In this document: one piece after another, positions 42,506 to 54,097 of the stretch
How the letters are laid out: every line of letters starts with the position of its first letter
How positions within the stretch are numbered: the stretch's first letter is position 1
Source of the DNA: Lepidodermella squamata
Lineage: Eukaryota > Gastrotricha
Length of the DNA stretch: 64,000 nt
Direction: 5' to 3'
NCBI GenBank assembly: GCA_047495785.1
Contig: JBLDXI010000024.1
Span: 1,302,001-1,366,000, forward strand
Notes under the pieces: generated by a model
Told to the model about the DNA's origin: nothing
The model's database searches: none
Seen by the model: the letters and a program-made list of their open reading frames with translations, nothing else
Translations under genes and position numbers: made by a program

Positions 42506-42750
42506 TTTTCACGAATTTCGGCTAAAAAAATCTCAACCTATGCGAGTTGCGAAACCCCTTGAAAAAAACTTATCGATTTGCGAATAAAAAATTCATCAAT
42601 ATTTTTCATTTCCTCAACGACGTTACTAAATTATTAAAATTTGCTCTTTAATCTTGGTCCATTTATTTTTTACAAAAAAAACAAATACGAAAATGAAATT
42701 GAGATAAAATTAAGAAAAGTCAGAAATTCCCGCCGTTTTTCCAGCTGATT

Positions 42751-43125
42751 TCAGCGTTCAGCGCTAGTAGCAGCAAAATGGGCATCATCGCCTGGGTAGC
42801 TTGTTTTTCGATAGCTGTCTTTGACCAGCGACATGACAGACTCGCGTCGGTGAACACCTTTAGTAGGCGTGTTGGGCGCGTAAATTCTTGCAATGGTCTG
42901 GCGCCGTAAATCGCCGACTGCATACTGCTCTTCGCGAGAGTCGCCAGATTCGCCAGATATAGCCGAACTGCACTTATTTTTCGAGGCACTTGCCGGGAAA
43001 ACCTTCGCCTTGGAGTATTTTCGAATAACTCGGACGATTTCCACGAGAATTACCGCCATACCGATGAGTACGGCTGCCATGATGACACATAGGACTGAGA
43101 TAATAATCACTGACCAATCGACCAT
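42751..43125 (-). CDS. small single-pass membrane protein of the array, member f
   Basis: A single exon of 124 residues starting MVDWSVIIISVLCVIMAAVL, followed by the rest of the membrane segment (IGMAVILVEIVRVI) and a basic tail. The tail includes SREEQYAVGDLRRQTIARIY, which corresponds to DRREQMAVGDGKR of member d. The juxtamembrane intron of the other members is absent, so it was probably lost here. It is the first gene of the array in the direction of transcription, 245 nt ahead of member e. Confidence 0.68.
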   Translation of the reverse strand: MVDWSVIIISVLCVIMAAVLIGMAVILVEIVRVIRKYSKAKVFPASASKNKCSSAISGESGDSREEQYAVGDLRRQTIARIYAPNTPTKGVHRRESVMSLVKDSYRKTSYPGDDAHFAATSAER

Positions 43126-44016
43126 TTTTATTATTAGGCTCTTTTTGAGAGTTTAGTCAGAAAAAAATGAAGCTAAATACCCCACGCCAAAAAGTAAATC
43201 AGCATCTGGAACGACACCAATGATCGTTCAATGACATCATCACCGCGCTCGCCAGAAACGCCTACTTGGATCGCTAATAGCTTGAGAGTTCAGGTGAGTC
43301 ATCTAAAAGTGCACTAAATCAAAATCACGGAAAATCACGGAAAATGTTGAATTTAGACAAAAAATGATTTAAACACATTAGTCAGCTGATGAGCGTCTGA
43401 AATGTCCCAAATTAATTCTCAGTTTGTTCTCATAATGTCCCAAATTTCACATATAGTGCTAATTAAAGGCAAACATTCCGCCGTTTGATTATTTTCTTGC
43501 GATGCTACTATTGTGTATGTTTTGCGCGCAACTGCGCTAAAGAGACAATTTGCGCGCACTTTTATATTAGGGCCGCCTTAATAATTTTATTGGGCCCGCA
43601 AATTGAGCGCGGCGCAAAAATAGTAATGCACAATAATACGATGAAAAATCGATAGAAATTAGCTTTATATTAACGCTAAAATAGCCGGTTGCGGTGTCCC
43701 TATTGGCATGAACAATATATACAGCGAGTGAAACTGTGTTGCCGCCGGCCGCAGCACATCAGAGATGAGCCAAATGACGATGCGAAGAAGAACGGGAAGG
43801 AAGTGAACTATATACGAAAACGACACAAAATTATATTGCTGGCGCGCTTAACTATACATGAATTTTGCATCGTTAAAACATCCGAGTGGACCGTATAATT
43901 GACTATAACCGCATTTTTTCCCACGCGGATGTGCTCGCAAATTTTATTAAATTTTTGGCGGCGGGTACTTGGAGACGATGCGATTATTAACCTGCTGCTG
44001 TTAGTCGAAATTTAAC
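43126..44016. other. divergent intergenic region between the membrane protein array and the sulfotransferase cluster
   Basis: No exon is supported. It must contain the 5' regulatory sequence of two oppositely transcribed gene groups. GC-alternating pieces occur near 43520-43620. I found no clear TATA box. Confidence 0.35.
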
Positions 44017-45285
44017 ATGGCGATATTTCGGGGCGAGAAGAAGTGCTTCTTAGCTATTGTTTGCTGCTCAATTATTGCTCTTCTAGTCAGCATATCGAAC
44101 TTGATCCAGAATCGTGGATCCTACCTCCACCAAAATGGAGACCAACCAGCGAGAAACGAAACGAAATTTCAGCCATTGACGAGCAGCATAGCACCTGTAT
44201 TAGCGCAGCAAGAATTCGAGAAAAATTTGACCTTGGAAAGAATTTTCGAAAATCGCAGGCTCCAGGTCAAAAAAGTTTGCGCTCACCACTTTGGAATTGT
44301 CAACCGTGACCGGATTCTTCCGATGTTCGAGTACCAACGAGGCGATCCTTATCATTTCATTCTGCTGGACGAGAGGCATAAAATTATGTATTGCGCGTGA
44401 GTTTAATTTTTTCGAATTTTAAATTTAAATTTTCAAATTTTTTTCAGAATTCCAAAGGTCGCATCAACGACTTGGCGCCAATTTTTCGTTCAACTTGGAA
44501 CCGGATCCACTGAAATTGGGGTTAATATCGAGCATTGGAACTCGACCTCGCCTTACTTGAAGCCTCTATCTGCCTATACGTCCGATGGGTTCTATCGTCT
44601 TCTCGGCCGGTTGAACTCCTACAAGCGAATTCTCTGGGTTCGGGACCCTCTTCAACGCCTTCTGTCAGCCTGGCGAAGCAAATTTCAAGAGAAAAATGAC
44701 TATTACTGGAAGGTATTAAGATTTCACCAGCTTAATGAATCCAGCTTATTTTCTCGTTTTTTTCGACAGAATTTTGGTCGCCAAATTCTGAAGCGCTTTC
44801 ACAAAAGACTGCTTAACGACGAAGTCATGCAAGCTGGAGGGCCAATTCCCCTGATCGATTTTTTCAGATTCCTAGGAGATGCTAGCACAATCAACGACGT
44901 CCATTGGGAAAAATATTACAAGTAAAATTAAAATTGATAAAATTAAAAATTAATTATTTCAATTGTTCCTTTAGGTTGTGCCTTCCTTGCCATATGAATT
45001 ACGATTACATAGGTAGGCTGGATTTTACCTGTTTTTAATTGCTTCTAATAATGCGATTTAGGTCATTTAGAAGGCGGGGAAGAGGAAGCAAATTATGTTA
45101 TACGGCAAATAACGAAGCAAGAAACAATTTTAATCCCGCGAAAGCCAGACAAGGCCGGATCTCAGGATGCGCTGCGTAAAAGGGCTGCTTCTCAACTTCA
45201 GGATATTCCGAGGCCTCTGTTGAAACTTGTTCTTGATAGATACATCGTCGACTACGCCATGTTCGGCTACCAAACACCGCGATGA
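44017..45285 (+). CDS. carbohydrate sulfotransferase, tandem copy S2
   Basis: Exons 44017-44396, 44448-44712, 44770-44921, 44975-45012 and 45062-45285 give 352 residues. The cytosolic start MAIFRGEKKCFL is followed by a membrane anchor (AIVCCSIIALLVSIS) and a stem. The 5'-PAPS loop is IPKVASTTWRQFF and the 3' motif is VRDPLQRLLSAWRSKF. GGPIPLIDFF, INDVHWEKYYK and LCLPCHMNYDYIGHLEGG follow in family order. The third intron (44713-44769) is 57 nt, stop-free and a multiple of three, so its retention would add 19 residues. One intron (45013-45061) is unique to this copy among the five. It is the first of five head-to-tail genes, all presumably Golgi enzymes with unknown acceptors. Confidence 0.88.
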
Positions 45286-46105
45286 TTTGATAATTTGATA
45301 ATTTATTAGTATGAAATAAAACTGCTGAGATATCGCGGATACAACAATTTTGAACATTTTGGGTTAACCGGTGAATATTTTAAATCGCCAAAAATCAGGT
45401 ATAATTTGTAATATCGCCAAAATGTGCAGACATATCGGAGATCATCCTAATTTCTCGCCTAAAATATATCCGAAAATCTCAAAAGTAACACTGATTTTTT
45501 GAACAGAAGATCATTTAGCGGAACAAAATCTGCATGTTGCGGAACCTAATTTTAAATCTGTTCTCGATTTTTTTTACGAAATTAAAGCAATATGAATTCT
45601 ATAGGGAAGAATCTGCCTGATGCAAAATTGTACGCTGAATTTAAAAATGATTTATTTTAAATAATTATTTGCCGATCAATCATGGCATCATTGATAGGTT
45701 TGAAAAGGTTATTAACAACTCCAATTTGGCGCCGCTAACAGGCAAATTAGGTTCCGCCAAAAGGAAGACCCCTTTTTGAACATTGAAAACATGTTTTTTG
45801 TCCAAAGTGACCCCGCAGAAATTTTTCGATGGCTATAACAATAGACATGACCCAATAGCACTTGTAAGGCTTGTACGTTTGAATACCACGTGGCGATTCT
45901 GGCCGGAGCGCATTATTAATTAAATACTCATTGTCTCGGTAGGCGAGTGTTTAAGCGATTTAAATATCGGAATTCGATTCGTCTCTTAGACAAAATTCAA
46001 ATATTAGACGCTAAGATTTCCTTTTCTAATAAATAATGAATGGGAGAAATACCGCGCTTATTGTTTATTTTTTGAGGATGAGCAGTTTTTTTTGGCAAAA
46101 TTACA

Positions 46106-47367
46106 ATGTCGCGATTAAGTACAGAGAGACGGTGCTTCTGCTTCGTGGCAGTCGCGACAACAGTCATAACTTTCATGACAGCCATTACCTTCATGCCAAA
46201 CCATTACCACTTGGTAAAATCAGTCTATGTCGAAGAAATATGGCTGCAAGAAGATGCCGAAAAGTCGACGACTCAATCGCGATCTAGGAATGAGGAAGGC
46301 GATGATTTGTTTTCAAATCCTGCAATGGAAGCGTTGTTCAAAAAGCGCCGAGATTCATTGATCACGAAATGCGCTGGAACCTTTGGCCTCAAGCCAAATG
46401 ACAATGGTATGGAGATCATTACGTACCGGTATACGAGTGCCTTTAGACACATTCTGGTCGATGAAAGGCACAAAATACTATATTGCGCGTAATTTATTTC
46501 ATATTTTTGATGAATTTTAATTCATTTTTTTATTTAGGATACCGAAGATAGCGACGACGACGTGGCGGTTGTTTTTCGTCCAGCTTGGCGAGAATAAAAC
46601 TGAAATAGATTTTGATATCGAGCCATGGAACGCAACTTGGCCTCACTTGAGGCCGCTGAGCTCTTTTAACCTCGAAAAATTCCAAGTTATTTGGAATGAA
46701 TTGAAGAAATATCGGAAAATCATTTGGGTGCGAAATCCTCTCCAGCGATTGATATCGGCCTGGCGCAGTAAATTCGTCGAGTACAATCATTATTATTGGG
46801 ATGTGAGCATTTATATAAGTTATTAATTTATCTTTAATTTATCTTTAATTTATCTTTAATGACCTGAAACAGATAATGGGACGCGGTATATTGGAGAGAT
46901 ATCACGCGAATGATACGAATTACGCCAAGGTAACAGAACAAGGTGGGCCTTTACCAATTCGCGATTTTTTCCGGTATTTGGGCGAACAGCAGCACATTTA
47001 CGACGTTCATTGGTCAAATTATCACAAGTAAAAAAAAACAAAAAAATAATGAAATTTTATTGAATTTTTATTGAGCAGATTATGTCTTCCATGCAACATT
47101 CGTTACGATTACATCGGACATTTGGAAAGCGGCAAAGTAGAGGCCGATTATGTTATCAAGAAACTGACTCGGCAAGACAGAATATTGATTCCGAGATCGG
47201 ATTCCGAAGGCAGTCGTTACAAAACGAGAACCGCAGCTGAAATTAGAGTTCTTAGTGATGACATCATTTTTCCGGCGCTTAAATCGTACGCCATAGACTA
47301 TAACTTATTTGGCTACGATTATCCGAAAGGATTTTTGGCATATTTGGATGAGAAGAATAAAGCGTGA
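46106..47367 (+). CDS. carbohydrate sulfotransferase, tandem copy S3
   Basis: Exons 46106-46488, 46538-46802, 46873-47027 and 47079-47367 give 363 residues. It starts MSRLSTERRCFCFVAVATTV with a membrane anchor close to the N-terminus. The 5'-PAPS loop reads IPKIATTTWRLFF, where the others have PKVASTTWR. The changes V to I and S to T are conservative, so activity is plausible. The 3' motif VRNPLQRLISAWRSKF is intact. Later blocks are GGPLPIRDFFRYL, VHWSNYHK and LCLPCNIRYDYIGHLESG. The stem is rich in serine and acidic residues. Confidence 0.86.
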
Positions 47368-48941
47368 TTCACTTATGGAAAATAAGGCGGTTTAGGTTCA
47401 AAATTCAAATTTTTTAATTCCCGGCCTCGCTTCGACGAACCAATCTCGACACCTTGCGCTAGTTTATACCAATGCCGAACCATTAGGCCCAGCGTCTTAC
47501 CTCGGTTTTCTTCTTATGGCCAAACACTTGAGGAAGCATTTACCGCTGAGTGTTTGTTCCCGAGGCCTGATTCGCTGCTTTAGCGCGTTGTTCAGATGCT
47601 GTACCTTTTCAAGCGCAAGCAAAGCTGCTCTTGTGGCTACTTGTGGCCCAAATTTCTCACAGCATTTTCTTACGTTCTACGCCTGGTTATTTTCTTCTTT
47701 CTTCTGATTTATTTCGATTTTTCACTGGCGATCATTTCCCCCTCTATACCCTTTTATTATATAAATCCCTTTCCACGAGTTAGGTCATCGCGTTTACAGA
47801 GCCAGAGTTGACCTGGGTCAGGCCGGGCCGTATTTAGTCGATGTCTTCTCGTTCATTTAGAGGCAAGAGTAGTCAATGAATTAGGCGGTCGCATTCATTG
47901 GGCATTGAATTCACATCTAATTTACTGCCGTCAGAAAGTTGACAAGGCATCAATGATCCACTGGAAAGCCAGCCATAAAAATAGGTCACAAAAAGCCATG
48001 AAAATGTGGGGCAGCGCGGTCACCTTTATCGAAACTGAGAAAATCGCAAAATAGAGCTCACTAAAATTACCCGGCCAGGAAGAAAAAATGCTCTTCACAT
48101 GCTGAAAAATCGACCGTTAACAAGTGAAAAGTGGGGCGTGGTGAATGTGTCCGATTTTACAGGCCTCGGTGATGCGGTAATGCGCCATGGTGAGGAAAGT
48201 ACGGCGAAACTTGTTGATAAGTGACTGCAGATCCCTAAAATTCACTAGGCAGCAGCCGTGTTGTTCATTTATGCGGTGCATTGATCGGTATTTCTACTTA
48301 TGATTTGATTACCCTCATCGATCCGGAGTATTGCGGCCTAAAACTCTGAAAAGTATAGAAACCTTGCCGTGTCGCCACCTATCAAATCGTGAACTCTGAT
48401 AAGGGAATAAGAAGTGGTTGTAATATGCTGCCATCAACCCTGAGCACAAGATATCCATAAAATAGAAGGAAAACCAGTGTAATGGAACGAAATCGACTCG
48501 CGGGGATGCCAATCATCGACCTCACGGACTTGCACGAGGGATGGGCGTGCAATAAAGCAATCAATTATTATTGGGCTACTGTTATTACCTGTGCGATGAG
48601 TGCTGATTGCTACTATTCGTAAATGCGCGCTGGGTCTTCACATGCATGAATTCACGATTTATCATGAGCAATAGTACCCTAGCTTTTGACTTTCGCACGG
48701 GGATTTCATTTTTTTGCTCAATCTAACAACAACGCGCATTTTCTCAACGCCTCGTTTTTGCATTCCGCTTATATAACTTAGAAAGCTCTCATCAATTATT
48801 CACTGGAAAGCGGTGAAAGAAAAAACTATCGATGTGTTTGATTTGTGTGCTTATTATTAGGTATGTAGTAGTAGAGTCTCTTGTAAGCTTCAGTACGAAA
48901 GTGGGCTGGAATGCTCATAATTGGCAGCACGGCGAGGCATA
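47368..48941. other. intergenic stretch within the sulfotransferase cluster
   Basis: About 1.6 kb without a supported exon. The open frames (for example 47516-47707) lack motifs. This is the largest gap in the cluster; I see no decayed sulfotransferase in it by eye. Confidence 0.35.
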
Positions 48942-50262
48942 ATGACTTTCCTCGACTTTGAAAAGCGATGTTTCCTACTTGTAACTCTGACAGCATCAGT
49001 GATCGGCTTGTATATCGCCGTAGCCTTACTACAATTTCCATCGAACAACATTCTTTACGTTCAGCAAAACTGGCATGAACACACGTTCATTGTCAGCGTA
49101 GGCAAGGATGATGCCGGAAAGTCAAACGGAACCATCAATCGAATCAAGGCATTGGCTGGAACCACCCAACGGACGGTCGCAATAACCAGGCAATTCTTAA
49201 ATGAATCAGCAGCGGATACGAATGAAACGTCTGGCGATAAACAGCTTGAAGATATGTTTGTGGAGCGGCGAAAATGGAAGCTGAAAGCGTGCCAAATGTA
49301 CTTTGGGTTATCACCGCGAAATAATTACGAGCTGTCAATTAAGGGCTATCGCAGGACGGTAGCATTTCGTCATCTGATGGTCGATGATAAACACAAAATC
49401 ATTTTCTGCGCGTAAATATTTTCTCTTCCCATAATTCTTGTTTTTATGGATTTTTTCTAGGATTCCTAAAGTAGCATCAACGACATGGCGACTATTTTTT
49501 CTACGACTCGGTCGAGGCGTGAAGAATCTTGTTGAGGATGTGGAGGACTGGAACTCCACCTGGCCTTATTTGAGATCTCTGTCTACTTACTTGAGCGAAG
49601 ACTACGACAAGTTTTGGACCCGTATTAAAACTTACAAAAAGGTTGTGTGGGTTCGCGATCCTCTTCAGCGGCTTCTTTCAGCTTGGCGGAGTAAATTTCA
49701 AACCAAAAATGCTTTCTACTGGAAGGTTGATCGAAAATAATTCATGTAACATAAAGTTGACATTATTTTTTTCAGGCATTCGGGAGGTCGATATTGGAGA
49801 GATATCACAAAGGTGACAAAAATTATACGGCTTTGAAAGCTGCTGGTGGCCCTGTTCCTTTGAAAGACTTTTTCCAATATCTGAAGGACCAAAGGACGAT
49901 AACGGATGTTCACTGGGAAAAATATTACAAGTATTATTTTGAAGTTAACATTAAATTGCTTTCAAATTCAAATTGAGTTCAGGCTGTGTCTTCCTTGTCA
50001 TCTCAATTACGACTACATCGGTCATTTAGATGGAGGTATTAAGGAGGCCAACTATGTGCTGGAAAAACTTACTGGCCAGAACGAAATTCTGCTTCCACAC
50101 AGCTTGGAAACGCGCGAAAAACTACTGAATCAAACAGTGGCTCAGCTGAGCACCGTTCCTAAAGATTTAATATTTTCAGTCCTCAAAAACTACAACATTG
50201 ATTACGCATTATTTGGCTATTCGTTCCCTCAGAAGTTTGAAGATTTTTTTCGAACGTCGTGA
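48942..50262 (+). CDS. carbohydrate sulfotransferase, tandem copy S4
   Basis: Exons 48942-49411, 49461-49725, 49776-49930 and 49983-50262 give 389 residues. The start MTFLDFEKRCFLLVTLTASV aligns with S2 and S5. An in-frame extension upstream lacks an ATG. The membrane anchor runs to about residue 30. The long stem carries several N-glycosylation sequons (SNGT, LNES, TNET). The PAPS loops are IPKVASTTWRLFF and VRDPLQRLLSAWRSKF. Then come GGPVPLKDFFQYL, ITDVHWEKYYK and LCLPCHLNYDYIGHLDGG. All intron positions match S3. Confidence 0.88.
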
Positions 50263-50475
50263 TATATCTTGTTGCCAAGTAAAATTGATCGAGCTTCTTA
50301 TCGAGCGTGAAGGTGGTGGTTACAACTAAAAAATTCGCATGCGCAGGACGTGCGATCAATAACACGCACCACGCATCAGCACAATAACCTGACCTATTTT
50401 TTTTTACAAAGGTCTCGACAAAAAACACGAACCCACTGCTACGTAGATGAATGAAAGCGCGGCAGCTGGAAGTTA

Positions 50476-51700
50476 ATGGCCTTTAATTTTTTTGCTTTCG
50501 AACAGAGATGCTTCTTGTTATCCGTAGTCCTTGGAACGTCGATGATTTTCTTGATGATCGCCCTTTTTGAGGGCGTAGCGAGGACAACATCTGTGAGTGC
50601 TCCAACACTGATAATCCTATGGAGAGATAACGTCAAGGAGAAAAGGCGAGTTCCCCTCATCCAAATGGTCAATGAGACGTATGAAACCGAACCCAAGACC
50701 ACTACTGCAGTAGCCACCACAAAAACTGCGTCGAAAGATGAATTGTTGGAAGTTACATTTGCCCTGAGACGGCAACAAGTCAAAAACGCATGTGCAAGGC
50801 ACATTCCTTACCAGAACAATGGTGCATCACCACTGTCTATCATAAGACTGAACGTAAACTTGTTCGCTCAGCGGCACATTTTAATCGACGATGAGCACAA
50901 AGTTTTGTTCTGCTCGTAAGTGTAATTAAAGCACAAACCAACCGTGATAATTCTGATGTCGTTTGCAGAATTCCAAAAGTCGGATCGACAACTTGGCGGC
51001 AGTTTTTCGTGCGACTCGGCAAAAACCAGCCTGATATTGAACCTGATGTTCAAGAAGACTGGAATTCAACAGCGCCCTACCTCAAACCGTTGTACATGTT
51101 TTTCAAAGAGAACCAAGACTACCTGTGGACCCGAATAAGCTCGTATAAGAAGGTCATATGGGTTCGTGACCCTTGGCAGCGGCTGCTGTCAGCTTGGCGT
51201 AACAAATTTTTCGAGGGAAATGGTTACTATTGGAAGACATACGGCATACCTATCGCTAAAACATACGGCGACGAACGGCTCAATCAAACTGTTAGGGAAA
51301 TTGGTGGGCCGTTGCCACTTGAATATTTCCTTAAATACCTCACTGGTCCCAAGCCGATTACTGACGTGCATTGGGAACCATTTTACAAGTAATAGAATTG
51401 ACGTCTTTGAACAGCATATTTGAACTAATTATTTTATGTAGGATGTGCCTCCCTTGCCTCATAGATTATGACTACATCGGCCACCTTGAAGGTGGAGAGG
51501 ATGAAGCTAATTACGTGATTAAGCGAACGACAAAGCAAGACAACGTGCTGATGAAACACAAATCTTTAGAGCTGGTAACGCAAGCGCATGAATCGACAAG
51601 GCAACAGGTTGCGAATATCAATTCAGTGATGCTGCATACAGCTGTTGAAAAGTACAGGATCGATTTTGAGATGTTTGGCTATGATCCACCGGTATTTTAG
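50476..51700 (+). CDS. carbohydrate sulfotransferase, tandem copy S5, one intron lost
   Basis: Exons 50476-50915, 50969-51388 and 51442-51700 give 372 residues. It starts MAFNFFAFEQRCFLLSVVLG, then a membrane anchor and a threonine-rich stem (TTTAVATTKTAS). The PAPS loops are IPKVGSTTWRQFF (glycine replaces the usual alanine) and VRDPWQRLLSAWRNKFF. The intron after YYWK in S2-S4 and S6 is missing: YYWKTYGIPIAKTYG runs on without a break. That fits loss of the intron through a cDNA intermediate or precise deletion. The end blocks (ITDVHWEPFYK, MCLPCLIDYDYIGHLEGG) are normal. Confidence 0.86.
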
Positions 51701-52061
51701 GCTTCTTGAGTTGTTATACTAATTTGATTCTCATTGACTATGACCCGGTTTTTAGCAACTTCTCAATTTTTATCTTTCGAGATTACAATTTATTAAATCT
51801 CTATACATTTTTCATAGTTCATAACGACGTATGAATAAAACATTCTTTGGACTCAAGGCTTGTCTAGTTGCTAAGTTGACGGATATAACGGGTTTCTCTC
51901 AAGCAAAAGCCAGTAGCATGGAATGAATAATAAATAACTAGCATATATTGGAATATCGATAGCTGGTTTTTTCGAACAATGCCACAAGGGTAGCTCATAC
52001 GCGTCAATATGAGTACAACGCTACTTTCCAAGAATGCACTGGACATTTTTTCTCGCCAGTT

Positions 52062-53494
52062 ATGAGCTCACATTGCCATGAGAGGGCAACTTACCTGCTG
52101 ATTCTCTTTAGCGCTTTCAGTTTGCTGGTATTTATCCTAAATGTTGACTCGGACAGAATTTCGCCCAAATCCAAAGCCTTGCATATTTTTAACGAGACCA
52201 GGGCTCCAGTAACTTCTGTTGTCAATGCAACGCTCGAAAAAAGGTTCGCTGGTCGGCGAGAGGCCGTTCGAAAAGCCTGCTCGAAGTACTACGACCTAAA
52301 TCGGCTCTCATCCTTGGAAGCTTTCAAACGAACCTTCGCCTTTCGGCACATCCTAATCGATGAGCGGCATAAAATATTATTCTGCGCGTAATTATTTCCC
52401 AGAGCAATTTTTGGGTGAACCTCTGAAATTCTCTATCGCAGGATTCCGAAAGTTGCTTCGACAACATGGCGAAGATTCTTTGTTAGGCTGGGTTCAAATA
52501 ACAAGTATTTCAATGAGAGTCTCGAAGATTGGAACGCTACTTGGCCCTACGTGAAGCCTCTTGCGGCCATCGTGGCTGAGGGAAACTTCACTTGGGCATG
52601 GGACAAAATTCAGAACTTCACAAGGGTGATGTGGGTGAGGAATCCTATGGATCGTTTGTTGTCCGCTTGGCGAAACAAATTTCAGCTTCACAGCGATTAC
52701 TATTGGAATGTAAGTTGCTGCTTACAACTTTAGTAAAGCAAACAACCCAGACGAAAATCAGTAGACCGAGAGCTCAGTAGATCGTACGTAGATCCAAAAG
52801 GCAAAATATCCGTCCAAAATTGTTGTTTTTCCGACCTATTGTCGATCTATTAAACTGGATCTACGGGCATCGATCCTGTGTAGGTCCTAATTTTACCATT
52901 CGATCTACGTAGGGTCGAACCCTTACGATCTACCCCAGTGTCAAATTTAGATCGAGCCATGGTCTACTTTTTTTCGACTGGGAACTAATTATGAAGGTTT
53001 TCGCAGGTTTTTGGAAAAATCATTACTTATAAATATCATCAGAATGATAGCAGCTACGCTGACCGCCTCAAAGTAGGGGGTCCTGTCGATCTCTTAGACT
53101 TTTTTCGTTACATCACTGGCCTTGGTACGCAAGTGGACGTCCATTGGGAAAAATTTCATAAGTTGGTAACCCTGCTCTGCGAATCAAAAGCAGTTTCAAA
53201 ATATCCTATTTTTAAAGGATGTGTCTTCCTTGCCATCTAAATTACAACTACATTGGTCGCCTTGAAGGCGGCTCCGTGGAGGCTAATTACCTAATTCGCC
53301 GGCTAACAGGGCAAAACGACATTCTTCTCCCTCACGATAATGGAGAGATGTCGGAAAATGTACGCAAAGCTGCTGAGTTACAATTGAAATCAATCCCTAA
53401 GTCACTTCTCAAAAAGGTTTACCGCCGTTACAACACAGATTTCAACATTTTCGGCTATAAATTACCAGTGTTTGTTTTCGAACCATGGAAATGA
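52062..53494 (+). CDS. carbohydrate sulfotransferase, tandem copy S6
   Basis: Exons 52062-52387, 52442-52709, 53007-53161 and 53218-53494 give 341 residues, the shortest of the tandem set because of a reduced stem. The start MSSHCHERATYLLILFSAFS lacks the CFL signature of S2, S4 and S5. The PAPS loops are IPKVASTTWRRFF and VRNPMDRLLSAWRNKF. Later blocks are GGPVDLLDFFRYI, VDVHWEKFHK and MCLPCHLNYNYIGRLEGG. The second intron is 297 nt instead of about 50-70, because it contains inverted GTAGATCGTA-like repeats. One donor is GTTGGT, weaker than usual. Confidence 0.85.
52760..52970. repeat. inverted repeats inside the long intron of sulfotransferase S6
   Basis: AGTAGATCGTACGTAGATCC near 52777 faces CGATCTACGTAGGG and TTACGATCTACC near 52899-52935. 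GGATCTACGGGCATCGATCC lies between them. The GATCTAC word occurs about six times in both orientations, consistent with a small foldback insertion that enlarged the intron. Confidence 0.55.
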
Positions 53495-54097
53495 ATGCGC
53501 GAAGGTGTGAAAAACTGACGATGTTTACGAAATGAAGTCGTGACTAAATTGGAACAAACTTTGTCTTTGACTTCCTATCTACAATTCTACGTCTAATCAC
53601 TCATCGGAAACAGCATGTTTGTTTCAAGCCTTAGCACTTAGCAGCAGGTATCATTTTCAAGCTTCAGTCTAAAAACATCTGGATATTTCTTTTCCGAAGT
53701 AAAAAAAACAGTCTAGGTAAACTTCTTGCATCCTGCACGCTGAAAGCAAAAAAACAAGATGCAACGTACAATTCAGATTATCAACCGACAGGTTAGATCA
53801 TCATAACATGAAAACAAGTTCTTTCAAGTGTGGAGGAGACAATTTATCTCTCCTGCATGTTTTGTGTCACCCTTAACGAGATCATCTGTTGACCTAGAGA
53901 AACGTAACAACTCAGACATTTCTACACTCGTTATTTTATTCAAAAAATCCTAAATTATTACTAAACTAAGGTTAGTTGATCAAAAGTAAGAGAAATAATA
54001 AGTTGGACAAACCAGCCGTCAGTTTCAAAAGAACAAAATCTCGGCACAATGAGGTTACAAACTACAAAACGTCTGAGGCTACTAGTTTCATTCAGAT
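53495..54097. other. intergenic region between convergent genes
   Basis: About 600 nt between the end of sulfotransferase S6 and the end of the minus-strand secreted protein. It should contain both 3' ends. No exon or repeat is evident. Confidence 0.35.
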
